Below are positions 35,433-48,600 of a DNA stretch of 64,000 nt, piece by piece. This DNA is from Naganishia liquefaciens (lineage: Eukaryota; Basidiomycota; Tremellomycetes; Filobasidiales; Filobasidiaceae). A model generated the notes under the pieces. That model was given only the letters and a program-made list of their open reading frames with translations. It searched no databases and had not been told where the DNA came from. The position numbers and the translations under genes are program-made. The DNA is taken from positions 620,001 to 684,000 of the forward strand of contig BLZA01000019.1 of the NCBI GenBank assembly GCA_013423385.1, given 5' to 3'. Numbering within the stretch: the stretch's first letter is position 1; every line of letters begins with the position of its first letter.

Positions 35433-37082
35433 ATGACCAAGCATCCTCAAGTGACATACCCAGAGGGAGTCGAGCCACCAACTTTGCAAGGAATCAAGGA
35501 TGCCCATGCACGTATCCAGTATGTCGCTCTCAGCCGTACACCTACAAATTTAGTGTTGACCCAGATGTCATCTCAGGACGCAAGTCCATCGAACCCCACT
35601 GCTCACCTCAACAACCTTGAATACGATCGCAACACAGGCGATCCAGGAGATTAAGACTTTCGAGAATGACAGTGTACAACTAGAGCTCGCTCTGAAGGCA
35701 GAAAACTTGCAGAGGATAGGCGCGTTCAAAGTCAGTCTGGACATGGATCGCTTCCATTGACACGACCAATCATAACAGTGACTGACCACGTTTGCGCCAG
35801 ATTCGTGGGGCTATGAACGCTGTACTCAAGTACTTGGAAGAAGAACCAGAAGACGAGAAGAATTTTGAGCTCAACCTTATAACGCACAGTAGCGGAAACT
35901 TTGCTCAAGCGGTATGTAAAGCTTCTCGAAGCGCTGCTCTCGGCCGTTTCTAAGACGCATCTCAGCTAATTCCCTTTGAAAATAGCTGTCACTCGCTGCA
36001 CAAGCGTTGACTACGCCTGAAAAGCCAATTAAGGCTACCATCATCATGTCGAGCATCGCGTCTCCTATCAAAAAAGCTGGTGTGAGAGGATACGGAGCGC
36101 GTATTGTGGATTGCGAACCCCACAATAGGGTCGAGATCTGTAATGATGAGATACGAAGGGTGAGCCGTCTTTGTTACAGGTCAGGCTGCATGATCTCTGA
36201 TTCTCCAAGCCTTGCAGCTGGAAGCAGAAGGCAGAAAGGTGGCTTTCTTTCCGCCCTATGACCATGTCGATATCATCGAGGGTCAAGGCACTTGTATGGT
36301 AGAAGTTGAGGAGCAGGCGCAGGATCTTTGGGGTGTAGGGGCGCATCCAGACATTGTGTTATGCCCCGTAGGCGGAGGTGGATTGATGAGCGGAGTGGCC
36401 ATTGCCAGTAAGGGCTTCTGGGGCAAGAAAGGTGTGAGCGTCATTGGAGCGGAACCTACAGGTGTGCATTCGTCGCTTTATTGGATTATGGAAACCCTGA
36501 TGCATTGACTCAATTCTTCTTCAGGCGCCAACGATGCTCATGGGGCATTCTATAGCAAGATATGGCAACCAGCCGTTGCTCCTGTGAATACTGTCTGTGA
36601 TGGTCTACTGACGGCGACAGGTAATATCACGTATCCCGCGCTTATGGCCAATGTACGTATCGAGATCGCTTGTACCTTGCAGCTTGAGAGTTTGCTAACG
36701 CAATTCTGTTTAGATCGATGAGATTCTCCTGGCAAATGATGACTCGACAATACGAGCTATGAAATTCATCTGGGAACGTAAGCTATCACGCTATCAAGGT
36801 CGTTTGAAAACAAATTCCTAATATTTGTCTATAGGCATGAAGATCATCATCGAACCATCATCGGCTCTAGCGCCAGCAACGATCTTAGGCGACACACTCG
36901 GTGGTCTGGAGGATGCTGCCGAATGGAAGCGTATAGTCCGGGATGTCATCCAAACCAAACGGGCCAGGGGTGACTCGAATCCACATGTCGTTCGGGTCGT
37001 TATCATAATTAGTGGCGGTAACGTGGCCCTTGATCAGGTGCTCCGCATGTTTGAGCAGCTCGAAAAACAATCACGGCGGTAA
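35433..37082 (+). CDS. PLP-dependent serine racemase / threonine dehydratase-like enzyme
   Basis: Fold-type II pyridoxal-phosphate enzyme that racemises or deaminates serine, threonine or hydroxyaspartate. Eight exons (35433-35518, 35577-35730, 35801-35911, 35986-36159, 36218-36461, 36525-36652, 36714-36777, 36835-37082) give 402 aa. The PLP lysine is in IGAFKIRGAMNA, the Lys80 codon being the last of exon 2. HSSGNFAQALSLAAQ is the substrate-carboxylate loop, with Phe where SSGNH is usual. The phosphate-binding glycine loop is PVGGGGLMSG (about residue 225), followed by IIEPSSALAPA. No C-terminal ACT domains, so it is not the biosynthetic Ilv1 type but the serine racemase/Sry1 or catabolic type. 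Substrate not decidable from sequence. Confidence 0.88.
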
Positions 37083-39432
37083 TACCGTTCACGACATTAC
37101 ATGTGTATTCAATGAGAATTGCCTTCTTTTTCGCGAACCGAGAATCCACCGGTCTGCCTAACTTGCGTGACCTGGGAGAACACCCACTTTCGACACGCGT
37201 CATCTTCCGATCTACTGCTAGTCCACCTTGAGCGGGCTATGATGGTGCAGCGATCACATCAATACGCATTCATAGATACGAGTTTGGGACATACCTATGA
37301 TACCCCATCCTTTCGTGCTGGGAACCCGCATGCCTTCCTTCTCCCATGTCCATCCACACATCAGCCCTGACCAGCCTAGCCACATCAGATAAGTCTTGTA
37401 ACGACTCTCCCCTTCGTCCAGCCCGTGACCGAACCCCCGCTCCGGTGCGGAAGGATGCTCGAATGGTGGAACAAATTTTGTCAATGTAAAGGGCGCATTG
37501 AGGGCGTGCAAGCAGCAAGGCAGGGAAAGATAGGGGACTGGATTTGACGGCAGAAGGGATAGCAGGGGTATCCAGGGCTGACGAGGAGGAATCCATTTAG
37601 ATCTCCGTACGAATCGGGAAATAGGTACACTGACAGTCATCTCGTCTGCGTGATTGCCGATCAAAAATGATCCTTCCACGATCGGACAAGTATTCTTGCC
37701 GTGCCAGGAGCCGCTAAACCATTCTTCCAATGAGGCCGGGAACCATTGCTCTGGATTGATCGGCATCTCCATTAGTGCGTCCTGTGTTTGCTTGGGGTAG
37801 TTGGGCCATGTTTTGCGGGATCGCAGTTCCAGTCCTTTGCCATGATATCCCTGGCAGATGACAGTCAATTGATAAGGAAAAGCACGACTTGTCGTCCCTA
37901 GCAACATACCTCGGTTACCAGTATGTGTACAAGCAAACCGTTCCCCTATGAGTACATCGAATATTTCAGGGTGAACCCGTTAACCCGGAACACACGCGGT
38001 CTCGACTGTTCCGTGCCGACTTACGCATCCTAGATCGAGGAAGCCTCCTTCAGGTCTTCCCCATTCAAGCCAGGGCTTGTCCTTCAACGTTTCAGGCTCA
38101 ATGCTCTCGGTCTCAGCGAGTTCGCATCGAGGATACATGTCTTTCCACAGAAGCATAAGAAAGCAAGCCACCGCGACATCCTGTGGAACATGGGAATGTC
38201 AACTTCTAGTCCAGATATCCAAGCTGAGTACACATCGTCTATTTTCGAGACATACCTTCCATACATGTCTCTTAAGATCTTCCAGTATATTACTGCGGAC
38301 TTTCTTCACACGAGAATCGAGGTGTTTATGGCGTTCCTTCATGATCAAATACAAGTCCTGGAATGACGTCTTCTCGATGATTACCTATTCAGCGGAGGAG
38401 TCAGTCAATTGGGTTCTTTTGGCGTTGAAGCGGCAGCTTTGACTGAAAAGAAATGGATATATACATGTCACAGATAATTCGACGTACATCGTGAACGACT
38501 CGTTTCTGATATCCTGTCAATCTCCCCCAGCCGTGCTTGTGTAGTGTCTCCAACAAATGCAAGCACGTCCTGTACGTTCGATTCGGCAAAACATCCGAGG
38601 ACAAAACTTGGCCCTCTCGAGCGGTCGTCGGTGTCATTGGGGCCAATTCGTCAACGAATGGCAATATTGAAACGGAAATCGTGCCTCGTATTTCTGGCTG
38701 CTGGTCATATGTCAATGCATTCGCAGACTCGCCAGCGGCCTTCCAAGCTCCATGCGATAGCGGTGGAGCGCTGTATCGAAAGGCGAGTTTTCGAAGAACA
38801 GGATGATAATATGGCACATTCTCCTTGACATCCACATGAGGAACCATAACCAGCAATCCGCGTTCTCCGGATGATGCGTCGCCGAAGGAATGGTAAAAGA
38901 TGCAGTCCTGTTCGAGCGACGCGTCTCTTGTGGGACGACGAGGAAGGATACGACGCCGTATGATGCGCGCTCTGCGGTATCCTGGTGGAGGAATAAAGGT
39001 CCATCTGGGTTGTTCACTATGATCGCCTTCGACAACCTCTTCAGCATCTTGATCATTCATTCGTTCGTCTGCGATAATGTCCGCACGAAGGATATTGCTG
39101 GAGTTTCGTTCAGGGTGAAGACAAAGTTCTGCTAGAGTGTCGAAGAACTGTTACACCAGTAGTCAGTGACAAGGCTGAACGGCATCACAGAGGAGACTGT
39201 GCGCACCACGCCTCGACTGAACTAGGGACGACACGATGCGTCAGTAAGCCTTCTTCCTGTTCGATGAAGCACATACATAGCATGGGGCCTGAATGACGTC
39301 GATCCACCCAGATTCATCGGAGGCTGAAAGGTCTCTGTTCTCGGGAGATGTTGCAGTTGGGGTGAAACGAGGCCGAGGTTGCGCCGGACTTCCTGGTGAA
39401 CCCGCGTGTTTGAGTTCGGCCCGGGTAGCCAT
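37009..39432 (-). CDS. TRM44: tRNA (uracil-O2-)-methyltransferase Trm44
   Basis: SAM-dependent methyltransferase expected to form 2'-O-methyl-U44 in tRNA-Ser. The model starts MATRAELKHAGSPG at 39432, and exons join to give VFFDTLAELCLHPERNSSNI, RTYRTCLHLLETLHKHGWG, LYLIMKERHKHL, VACFLMLLWKDMYP, the SAM-binding LDLGCGNGLLVHIL (spliced from three exons), KGLELRSRKTWPNYP, SFLIGNHADEMTVSVP and YLSLPCCLHAL. These are the Trm44 family blocks in the right order. After MRVPSTKGWGIIG the C-terminal exon is uncertain; reading on to the TAA at 37009 would overlap the 3' end of the convergent PLP gene by 74 bases, so the true end may be nearer 37250. Confidence 0.85.
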
Positions 39433-39722
39433 GATGCGCTCGATATCAACGACGAATTCGCTAGGAGTCGTTTTGACAAGAAGCCTCGCCGTTAGTCTAG
39501 GGTAACTCCCTTACTGTAAGAATTCCAAGGAGATGAGCATAAACATACAATTGATGGCATCATGATCATGTATTTATCCTCTTCTGTCTAAAATACACGT
39601 CACCTGCTTCGATCGCAACTCTAGGAAGTTGAGTCAACCCTCTTCGCTCGGTCGTCTCAACTTTCGACCAGTTGTCTGATCGTTGATAATTTGCGCGGAG
39701 CTTATATCGCAATAAAAGCTGG
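39433..39722. promoter_or_regulatory. shared divergent promoter, TRM44 / GRS1
   Basis: Only 290 bases separate the start codons of two head-to-head translation genes (a tRNA methyltransferase and glycyl-tRNA synthetase), so promoter elements must be shared or interleaved. No strong TATA box; AATAAAAG lies just before the GRS1 start. Confidence 0.5.
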
Positions 39723-42533
39723 ATGATACCGGTCTGGAGGAGTTTTTGGAACGCAGTCAAAACAAAAGGCCCTCACACGCTTCAAACGCGGTGCATCTCA
39801 AGCCGGACCTTCACGCAAAACAGCGCAAGATATACCCACACTACACCCTTCGTCATCTCTCGTAAAATGTCGCACGCCGCTCAAGGCCAGACTCAGGCCT
39901 CTGCCTCGAACCCTTCGACACTTGCCGAGCCTTCATCGGTGATCGTTAACAAGTCCGCCCATGAATTCGACAAGACCTTGTTCGACTCACTGCTCTCGAG
40001 GCGATTCTTTTTCGCTCCTTCCTTCGAAATCTATGGCGGGTGTGCTGGTTTTTTCGATTATGGACCTCCGGGGTCCGCGCTGCAGGCCAACATTCTGGAA
40101 GTGTGGAGGAAGCACTTCATCATTGAAGAGGACATGCTTGAATTGGATACGACGATTATGACTTTGGCCGATGTGCTGAAGACATCCGGACACGTTGACA
40201 AGTGAGCGGAGGCAGCACATCCCATCAATGCAATGATAATAATCTATCATGGCACAGGTTCACCGACTGGATGGTTAAGGACCTCAAGACTGGTGAAATT
40301 TTCCGAGCTGACCACTTGGTCGAAGCCGTTCTCGAAGCTCGCCTCAAGGGTAACCAAGAAGCTCGAGGCCAAGCCGCCGCTCCGCCTGCTGCTGAGGATG
40401 ACAAGAAAAAGAAGAAGAAGAAGGTCGTCAAGAGCACAGCGGTCAAGTTGGAAGACGAGACCGTGAAGGAATACGAGTACCTGTTGGCTCAGGTGCGTGA
40501 TCCTTCAAGTCCATCTCTAGGTGACGTGTCCTCAGATTCTTACCTACTTAGATCGACAACTACACCGGTGAAGAGCTCGGGGACATCATCAAGAAGCACA
40601 ACATTGTCAATCCAGAAACCGGAAACGAGCTTTCTCAACCCCAGGAATTCAACTTAATGTTCCAGAGTGAAATTGGCCCCACCGGTCAGGTCAAGGGGTC
40701 AGCTGGTCTTACTAATTCAGGTTCATCCGCAATGACTGATACAAACACGTTTCGCAGCTACTTGCGGCCCGAAACCGCCCAGGGCCATTTCATCAACTTC
40801 CAGCGCCTTTTGGAGTTCAACAACGGCCGTGTACCTTTCGCGAGTGCTCAGATCGGTCGAAGTTTCCGAAACGAAATCTCGCCCCGTCAAGGTCTTCTCC
40901 GAGTTCGGTAAGTCTATTCTGCCGATCAAAACTTTCCCCGTATAACGAGTCGTTTGACCTCGAACAGTGAATTCACCATGGCAGAGATCGAACATTATGT
41001 CGACCCGAAGGACAAGAGCCATCCCCGATTCGTCGACACCAAGGATGTTCAGCTTCAACTCCTGCCCAAGGATGTGCAGGAACAAGGTGAAACTACTATG
41101 ACTCATATGACAGTCGGTGCTGCAGTCGGTCAGGTATGTTGTGATTGCGTCTTGACATCAGACTCTAGGGCTCATGCTGCTCATAACAGAAAATTGTTGA
41201 TAACGAGACTCTGGGATACTTCCTCGGTCGAGTCCAGCTCTTCCTGGAGAAGATTGGTATTGACCCTAAGAAATTGCGATGCCGACAACACATGAGCAAC
41301 GAGATGGCCCATTATGCTTCGGTATGTGGAAAAGAGCACGCATCCGCTTCATAGCTGCTGAACAAGGATGTATCCGCAGGACTGTTGGGATTTCGAAATC
41401 AAGTCCTCTTATGGGTGGATAGAGTGTGTCGGCTGTGCTGATCGGAGCGCCTACGATTTGACTGTGCACTCGAACAAGACCAAGCAAAAGCTCGTTGTCA
41501 AGGAAAGCTTGACGGAACCCAATGTCTATCAGAAGCTCGATATTCAGCTCGTCGCGAAGCCTTTCGGAATGAAATTCAAGAAGGACGCCAAGGCGGTCGA
41601 GGCTGCCATCCGGGGCTTCTCACAGGAGGAGCTCGCAAAGTTCAAGTTCGAACTGGACGAGAAAAAGTGCGCCTGAACGGAAGTCTTTTAATGGTCTCTA
41701 GTCTAATTCTTTCCTCGCAGGGAAGCTTCTGTCAAAATTGAAGGCGGAGCAGAGCACATCGTTACTAATGACATTATCAAGATTGAGGAAATCACTGTAA
41801 CGGAACATAGTAAGTCTGCATTTTCCGCGGACACTCTCAACTTCTACTGAAAGCATGCTCAGTCCGAGAGTACACACCGAATGTCATCGAACCGTCCTTC
41901 GGTATTGGCCGAATTCTGTACTCATTGCTCGAGCACAGCTACTGGGCAAGGGAGAGTGATGTGGCTCGAGGCGTAAGATAATGCGGATCTGCTTCGAAAA
42001 AGTGGAAAGACTGACCGCAACAACAGGTCTTGTCACTGCCTCCCCTTGTCGCGCCAATTAAATGCCTCATCGTCCCCTTGAGCGCCAATCCTGAGTTCAC
42101 GCCTCTAATCAACGAAATCTGTAAGCAGAAATGAAATCGTCTGCCCTCGGATGCGCGACTAATAGCCAAGTCATATAAGCCGCTAAACTTCGGCGGGCCG
42201 GTGTCGCGTCCCGAGTTGACGCTTCAGGTGCCAGTATCGGTAAACGATATGCTCGAAACGACGAACTTGGTACTCCATATGGCTGCACTATCGACTTCGC
42301 TTGTGCGTATCTCAGCGTTCTCTTGACGTTGCCGCAGAAGTCTGACCCACTTGATCCTCTCAGCCGTCGCAAATGGAACCCTCACTTTGCGGGAAAGAGA
42401 CACAACAGATCAGCTCATCGGCAAGATCGATGATGTGATCGCGGTCACAGTAGCTTTATCCAACAGCCAGATGAAGTGGTCAGAAGCCTGTCAGAAACTT
42501 GAAAAATACAGTGGAACACAGGAGATCGAATAG
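39723..42533 (+). CDS. GRS1: glycyl-tRNA synthetase, likely dual cytosolic/mitochondrial
   Basis: Class II synthetase that charges tRNA-Gly. Twelve exons (39723-40201, 40258-40492, 40552-40697, 40758-40907, 40968-41133, 41190-41321, 41380-41666, 41721-41809, 41863-41972, 42027-42120, 42180-42302, 42364-42533) give 726 aa. Family blocks: [59 protein letters not shown] (motif 2), [12 protein letters not shown] (motif 3) and the C-terminal anticodon-binding domain. A Lys-rich insert ([12 protein letters not shown]) sits near residue 220. The first 48 residues are Arg/Ser/Thr-rich with no acidic residue, like a mitochondrial presequence. A second in-frame ATG at 39867 (MSHAAQGQ) would give the cytosolic form, as in yeast GRS1. 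Confidence 0.95.
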
Positions 42534-42609
42534 ACGTTGTCAATCTTGGTACAACTCTCAATGCAAGGATGAATAAGAAATCCGTTTCAAAGAGGCTGCC
42601 CATTATCTT

Positions 42610-45600
42610 TCAAGCATGCGAAAGCCAAGATCGCAAAGCGTTGAGTCTGGAGGTCTCCGTCCAGCAGGTAACCGAGCGTGCACCCTTTTTGCTCGACTCT
42701 TGCCCGTCCGTTATCATCGTGCCTCCTCGAAGCGTTGAAGTCTGAATTACATCGCGCAGCACTTCCCGAACGAGCATGTAATCTGGTAACGTCACACCGC
42801 GCCGTTTGTCCGGTCGGAAACCAAGAACTGCGATGGCTTGGCTTTTGAATACGAGCAAGCTCGCACGCTGGGGCACGTCGTTGGTCATGATGTGGAAAGC
42901 CAAAGCAAATGCCTGTTCTTGGTCGGGTCCGGCCCAGGGCGCTGTGTTTGTCCAAAATTTCGCGAGTTCTTCAGCATTCCTTCTCATCCAATCGGAATCG
43001 AGCTGTCTGGCATATTCGAAAGCAGCATTGGCTGAAGCGTGCGGTATACCGAGGTACTTGAGTATCCAGCTGATATTTTGCAGTTGCATAATACCAAAGT
43101 CCCGATCGAACATGTCGAGGTTGAGGTGGAAATCCAGATATCGCGGCAGCAAGTCCTCGCGATCCGCCACCAGGCAGTCGATCACGCTGGAAGTCATGCC
43201 TTGCGACAAGACGACTTGTCCCGATGCGATCTCGGGAAGTGGTGAACCAGGGCGGACGAGGTGATCAACGCAGCCTTTCAGCCAGGGTACGGAAGCGTAG
43301 GTCTTGACGATGATGTCTAGCTGAAGCATTTCCGAACTCAGCACAGCCGGACCAGTCACCTTTGACCCTTGATCAGTCGGCAGCACATTGATCGCTTCCG
43401 TGAGAATACTGAGTGATCGATTCCCCTTTGGATCATCGAAGTAGTCTAAAAATGGCGTTCGGCGTCTTACAAAAAGGACGTGCGATTCCAGCAGGATCTG
43501 ACGGTGCGCGGCATTGCTTGAGATGTCCAATGGCTGAAACATGTAGCGCGGACTTGTCAGATGCAACGTCACAACCTGATCAATGTCGGCAACCAATGTC
43601 GGAGAAATGTGCACTCGTGTATTCGTTTCGTTCCCGTCACCTGTCAAAGCGGTGATGCCAAGCGGCATATAGACCGTTTGTAAGGTATCGATGTCGACCG
43701 TGCTCAGACAATGTGGCTCTATGGCGACTGCCCACAAATGTCGATACGCTTGCAAATATGGCTTGTTCTCGTCCCAGTGTCGAGGCCACCGGGGGAAGAA
43801 TGCGATACACAAAGAGGCAATCGCGAGATTTGAGTTGCCAAACGAATATCGACCTGTTCCCGCAAATATAAGCCCGGTAGCCATGTGCAAAGCCGTTTTC
43901 GAGCCAAAGCTATTGTTTTCGCTGCCGTGATATTGCCGTAATCGTCGATAAGTCGATATGTCTCCGTGTGCCGCTACTATCAAGGCCAAAGCGACGCTGA
44001 TCATGTTGACCGCCTGTCGCAAGGCAGAACGTCGAAGTTTGGCTTCATAGGAATCTTTCACGCATACCGTTAGCAGCCGCTACCCGTCAAGGTGGAAGTA
44101 GAACTTTTGACTCACTGCCCGTATTGCTACTGTTAATGAAATACATGAAGAAGTGGTATACTATTTGGTAGGCCGGCTGGTCCATACTTCCAACATACTT
44201 GAGACCGAGGGCGAAGGAGGCCCCAGCTACAATATTGAGGTATGCGAGCTCTATGCCATCATCGATGTAGTTCAGTTCGACTCTTTTGTTCCAAGCTTCG
44301 GTGATGTAATCGGGGATCTGTCGATTCAGCCACTCATAGGTGGATTCGATTTCATCGAAATGGATCAGACAGATTGCAAGTGTTCGCAAGAGAAGCAAAT
44401 CCGGCCGAATTGCATCCAGCAAAAAGGGCCGATCAGGGGGGCGAATTGTGTCGGAGATATCCTTTCGATTAGTCCGCATATACATAAGACCGAGAGCGAG
44501 GGTTGCGCCGGGAGCTGTGACGTTGAGGTCGATGCCGTCTTCTTCGAAATCGTCCTTGTCCCCTCCCTGGGGATCTTCGGATTCCATTAGACACCTTCTG
44601 AGCCGCTCGGTGGCAGAAAGCTCAAATTCCGCGTTCTTATTGCCCTGGCCTAGCATAATAAGACCAAATGCGCACGCCGCTGAGAAGGAGTATATCTCGC
44701 GGAAACCTGTCGAGGGTTCCACCCCCGGGACCAAGCGTCTTTGAATCTCGTTCAAGCTGGCTTCAGCAAATCGGAAAGCGCCTGATGCAACGTGCACTAG
44801 GCCGAGCGACATCCAAGATCCAGCCTGAACAATCGGAGATGTATTGAGCTCGATGGAACCGGAAGGAAGCAGAGCCGAGATATGCGAAGATAGAACGGTG
44901 GTGAGCAATCGGTCTCGCGAGCCCGCATATGAAGCCCCCATGCCGAGCAGTATACCTAGGGATGTCTGCTCATGCCTGGCCTCTAGATAAGGGTATGCTG
45001 CCCATGGTGTCAAAGTCTTCAAGCGACCGGAGAGTCCCAAGCCGAGAAGAAAACCGGCATGTTCTGAATTTAACTTCTCTGGCTTGTTGAACGTAATCCA
45101 AGACGAATCGACAACTCCTTTGGAATCTCGAATAGAAAGTCCTGCGGCCACCCCCGAATGGAATAATGGCCACGCGACCGAGTGTTGACCATGCTTCATT
45201 TCGAGCGCGGTGGTTGATGGAGCAATGAAGACTGTAGTCGAAATGGGCGGTATTGGGAAACGATCTGTGATGGAGGGCTCGACCGAATTAAATGTCAGGA
45301 TGCCGTACCCGATTATGGAAGAGAAATTGCGATTTATGATAGAATCTACCAAGTGCTGATGATACTGTTGGCGATCTTCATCGCTGGTGATCGATATCAG
45401 TCTGGAGACTCGCTGTCATCGGCAGAACCAAGCTACTTACGTCAAATTTGATTTCTCGTCGACCTTGACGATTCTTGGACGGGTGTACTGCAACAAACGT
45501 TCTACGTCCTGTAGCCTTCGATCGTGAGCAAAACGAAGATTCGGCAAGGTTGGCGCAGCCGGAGATGCTGGCCTCGAGCGATCATGCGGCAAATCATTCG

Positions 45601-48600
45601 CTGGTTTTTCTTTTTTCATTATCTGCTTGTAGTTCCCGCTGTTTTGTATCTATTTTCAGGGTTGAGAACCTTTAGCTCGAAGGTGTTTTCCCGAGCAGAC
45701 AGAGAGGTTTTGGTGACTTACTGCCTTGTTCTGAATCCAAGGTTCAACCGGTAGCTGACACCTGGTCATCTTGAGCTGGGCAGCAATGTCAAGTCGATCG
45801 AGAAAGCGGTACATTTTCAATGACCAGGAAGTCTTGGTATGGCTTCGCAACGCGCGAACGGCTTCCCAGATAGGCATGGATACGTGCCAATGAACCTGTG
45901 ATAGCCAACTCCTATTGCCGCCATTCTCGACAAGCGCAATAAGGGCATTCTCTTCCTTCGTTTGACCTTCCGGAGGCTCTTCTCGTAGTTTCGCGAAGAC
46001 AAACATCAACCGAGAGATAAAAGGATGGGGATCAATACCACCAAATTCAGCAGACGCTTCGTGCCCAGACGCTGGCAGTAGAAGTGCGTTCTTCGTTGCC
46101 TTCGGTCGGCCTTCCTTGAGGATTCTACCAAGGAAGTTCGTGAAGTCGAAAGGCTCCACCAGATGACGGGGTGTCATGATAGCTGGGTCTGCTTCCCCAA
46201 GTGAGCTCGTGTGGCCTTCGACATGTTGCTACACCGCACTTACCAGACGGGCTTGTAGTCACACTGCTTTGGGCTGAGGGCGCAATGCGCATCCAATAAT
46301 CGATCCAAGCATCGCATCCACAAGCTGTTGCAAGACGTATTATTACTCTGGCAAGCGAGAGGACATCACAATGACGATTTGCCATGAGTCTTTTATCTTC
46401 CGCCACCACATGTAAAGCTTGAATGACGTATGGAGCCAGATTACGGGAGATCCGCTCTGCACAAGCGATATTCTTGTTTTCCGTCCGACACTTCTGCGGT
46501 TTCTGCACTCCGATCACTGAATTCTCCAGGTAAAGTTCGCGTTTGGCTGTCATATCTTGCAGCATACTTTTCCATGGACTGTTAGTGTTCTCTTTCCTCG
46601 TTGTTTCGGTGTCTGCCGACAGACCGAGAACTGAGAGCAATACGCATTCGAAGTCACGTAACGTCCACCGATGCCGATGTTTCTTTCGATAGTGTGACAT
46701 TGTCGCCATCTTGACGAGGAAGAAATCGCTGGAGCCAAGTACTTTTGCAAGGGCTGCGAGACACTGTTGGGTTAAAGAGTGTTGAATGCTGAAATCGAAG
46801 TCAAGCCGTACGTGACAACCAGTCGAGAGTCGAAGTGCCAGTCGCGAGTCAGCAACGCTGAGAATTCTTGCGCCCGTCAGAGATCGTGAACATTCCGTAG
46901 CTAAGGATGACATCAGCGGGTAGACCTCGCCGCCCGAAGTGATGATGGATAGATGGGTCAAAGTAGGATCCTGAATAATCACGTCGTGGATTTGTGGTCG
47001 AGTGCAGATGATGGAGGATGCGAATGCCGCTGAATGAGATGCCACCTGGACCATGCGAAAATGCAGTATGGGAGACTTTTCTCTTTGAAGGTGAAACACA
47101 TATAGTCGACTATCGGGTGCATCTATGTGGATGTTGACGTGCGCAGAGTCGGGCGAAAGGACATCTGACAAGAAGGCCTTGATCCGAGACAAGTCAAACC
47201 TGTACCTGATTCGTCAGTGCCGCCTCCTGGCTTTGCGCGCACAACTTACAGCTTAGTAGGCAATCTCCATCGATGAATCTGTTCCCCAACCACGTCGCAT
47301 ACGATGCTGCGTTCAACTTTCTCTAGTCCCATCAACATGGTGGTTTCCCGCAAATCCGCTTCAGTCACATCGTGCAGAAATTTGCCACGAGCATTCGCTC
47401 GGGAACCGGGCTGCGTGGACCATCGTCTCTCCACTTTGCGTGAAACCCCTCTGAAGACATCTCCTTCTGCTCGCGCACGCGCCGTGGTTTCCTTCGGTTC
47501 CAGATGACTGCCGTTCTCGTTTAAGGCAGCCCTAACTATCTCGACCCCAGATTGCGGCTCGTTCTGCTCCACGGGGATTGCGGTCACCGTGTTCGATCGT
47601 TCTCGCTTCATCGACGGCCGTCTTCGAGGCATATCCCCAACGACTTCCGCGTTGCCGACTCGAGCTCTACGTGAGTATGCGAGGGCCTCTGGTGCGATGG
47701 ACACGCGCTTGTGTCGACCGGAGTGCTTTCCGTTCGCGTCACTGATTCCCTGAATATCCGTCAAGGGGGCTTCAGCCGGAGGTAAGTTCGTGGAATCGAC
47801 GGTCATAGATGATTTTTGCTGCTGGTCATTCAGTCTCGCCCAGCGATAGAAGACGATGTCATTGGTGAGGTGATCGTAGCACACGTAGAGAGGAATGGCA
47901 GGCGCATCCGATACGAAGATGATTTCCATATTTGCCGTTGTCGGATTTAGCTCGCTCGGTCGTTTCACACGGCGGTGTCGTCCATTGTGGTCGACGTGCC
48001 CTCCAGATAAAGCGTTAACATAGCATAAAGGTAGCATCTCGCTGGTCGGATGAGTGACGGTGTACATTCGAGCTTGATTCCTGACAGGTTGGAGGCCGAG
48101 GTCCATGCCGACAGCGTTGTTGTCCAGCTCCTCCAGCATGAGGTCCATCGTTCTGTCCATGTTGCTAATATTTGGACCGGGCAGTGGAGTGAATGCTCTC
48201 GCCTTGCCTTGTCGAACCGCCTGCGTTTCCCTTCGTGTGGCTGCGCGTTGGAGTATCAGACCTCCTCCGGGCAAAGGCCAAGCGGTGTCCAATTCGAAGG
48301 GTATGGGCAAGATCTTGTCCTCGCCGCTTGGAAAGTACACGCGCGCGATGTTCTCCAGAAACACCACTAGACATCTCTCCAGAGGGTTGCTGCCCGATCC
48401 AAGCTCGCGATTTGTGAAAGCGTTGGCTGTAGTTCTCGAAGACCAAGAAGCATTATACGAGGTGGCCCAGGGCCCAAAAGTTCTCGCAGGTGGTTCATTC
48501 GCTGGCCTTTTCGACTGTGTGGCGGACGTATAATTGAATTCGTTTTCTGCTTCTCCTTGCTGATCATCCTCACGCATGCTTTCGATGGGTGTTGGAGCGT

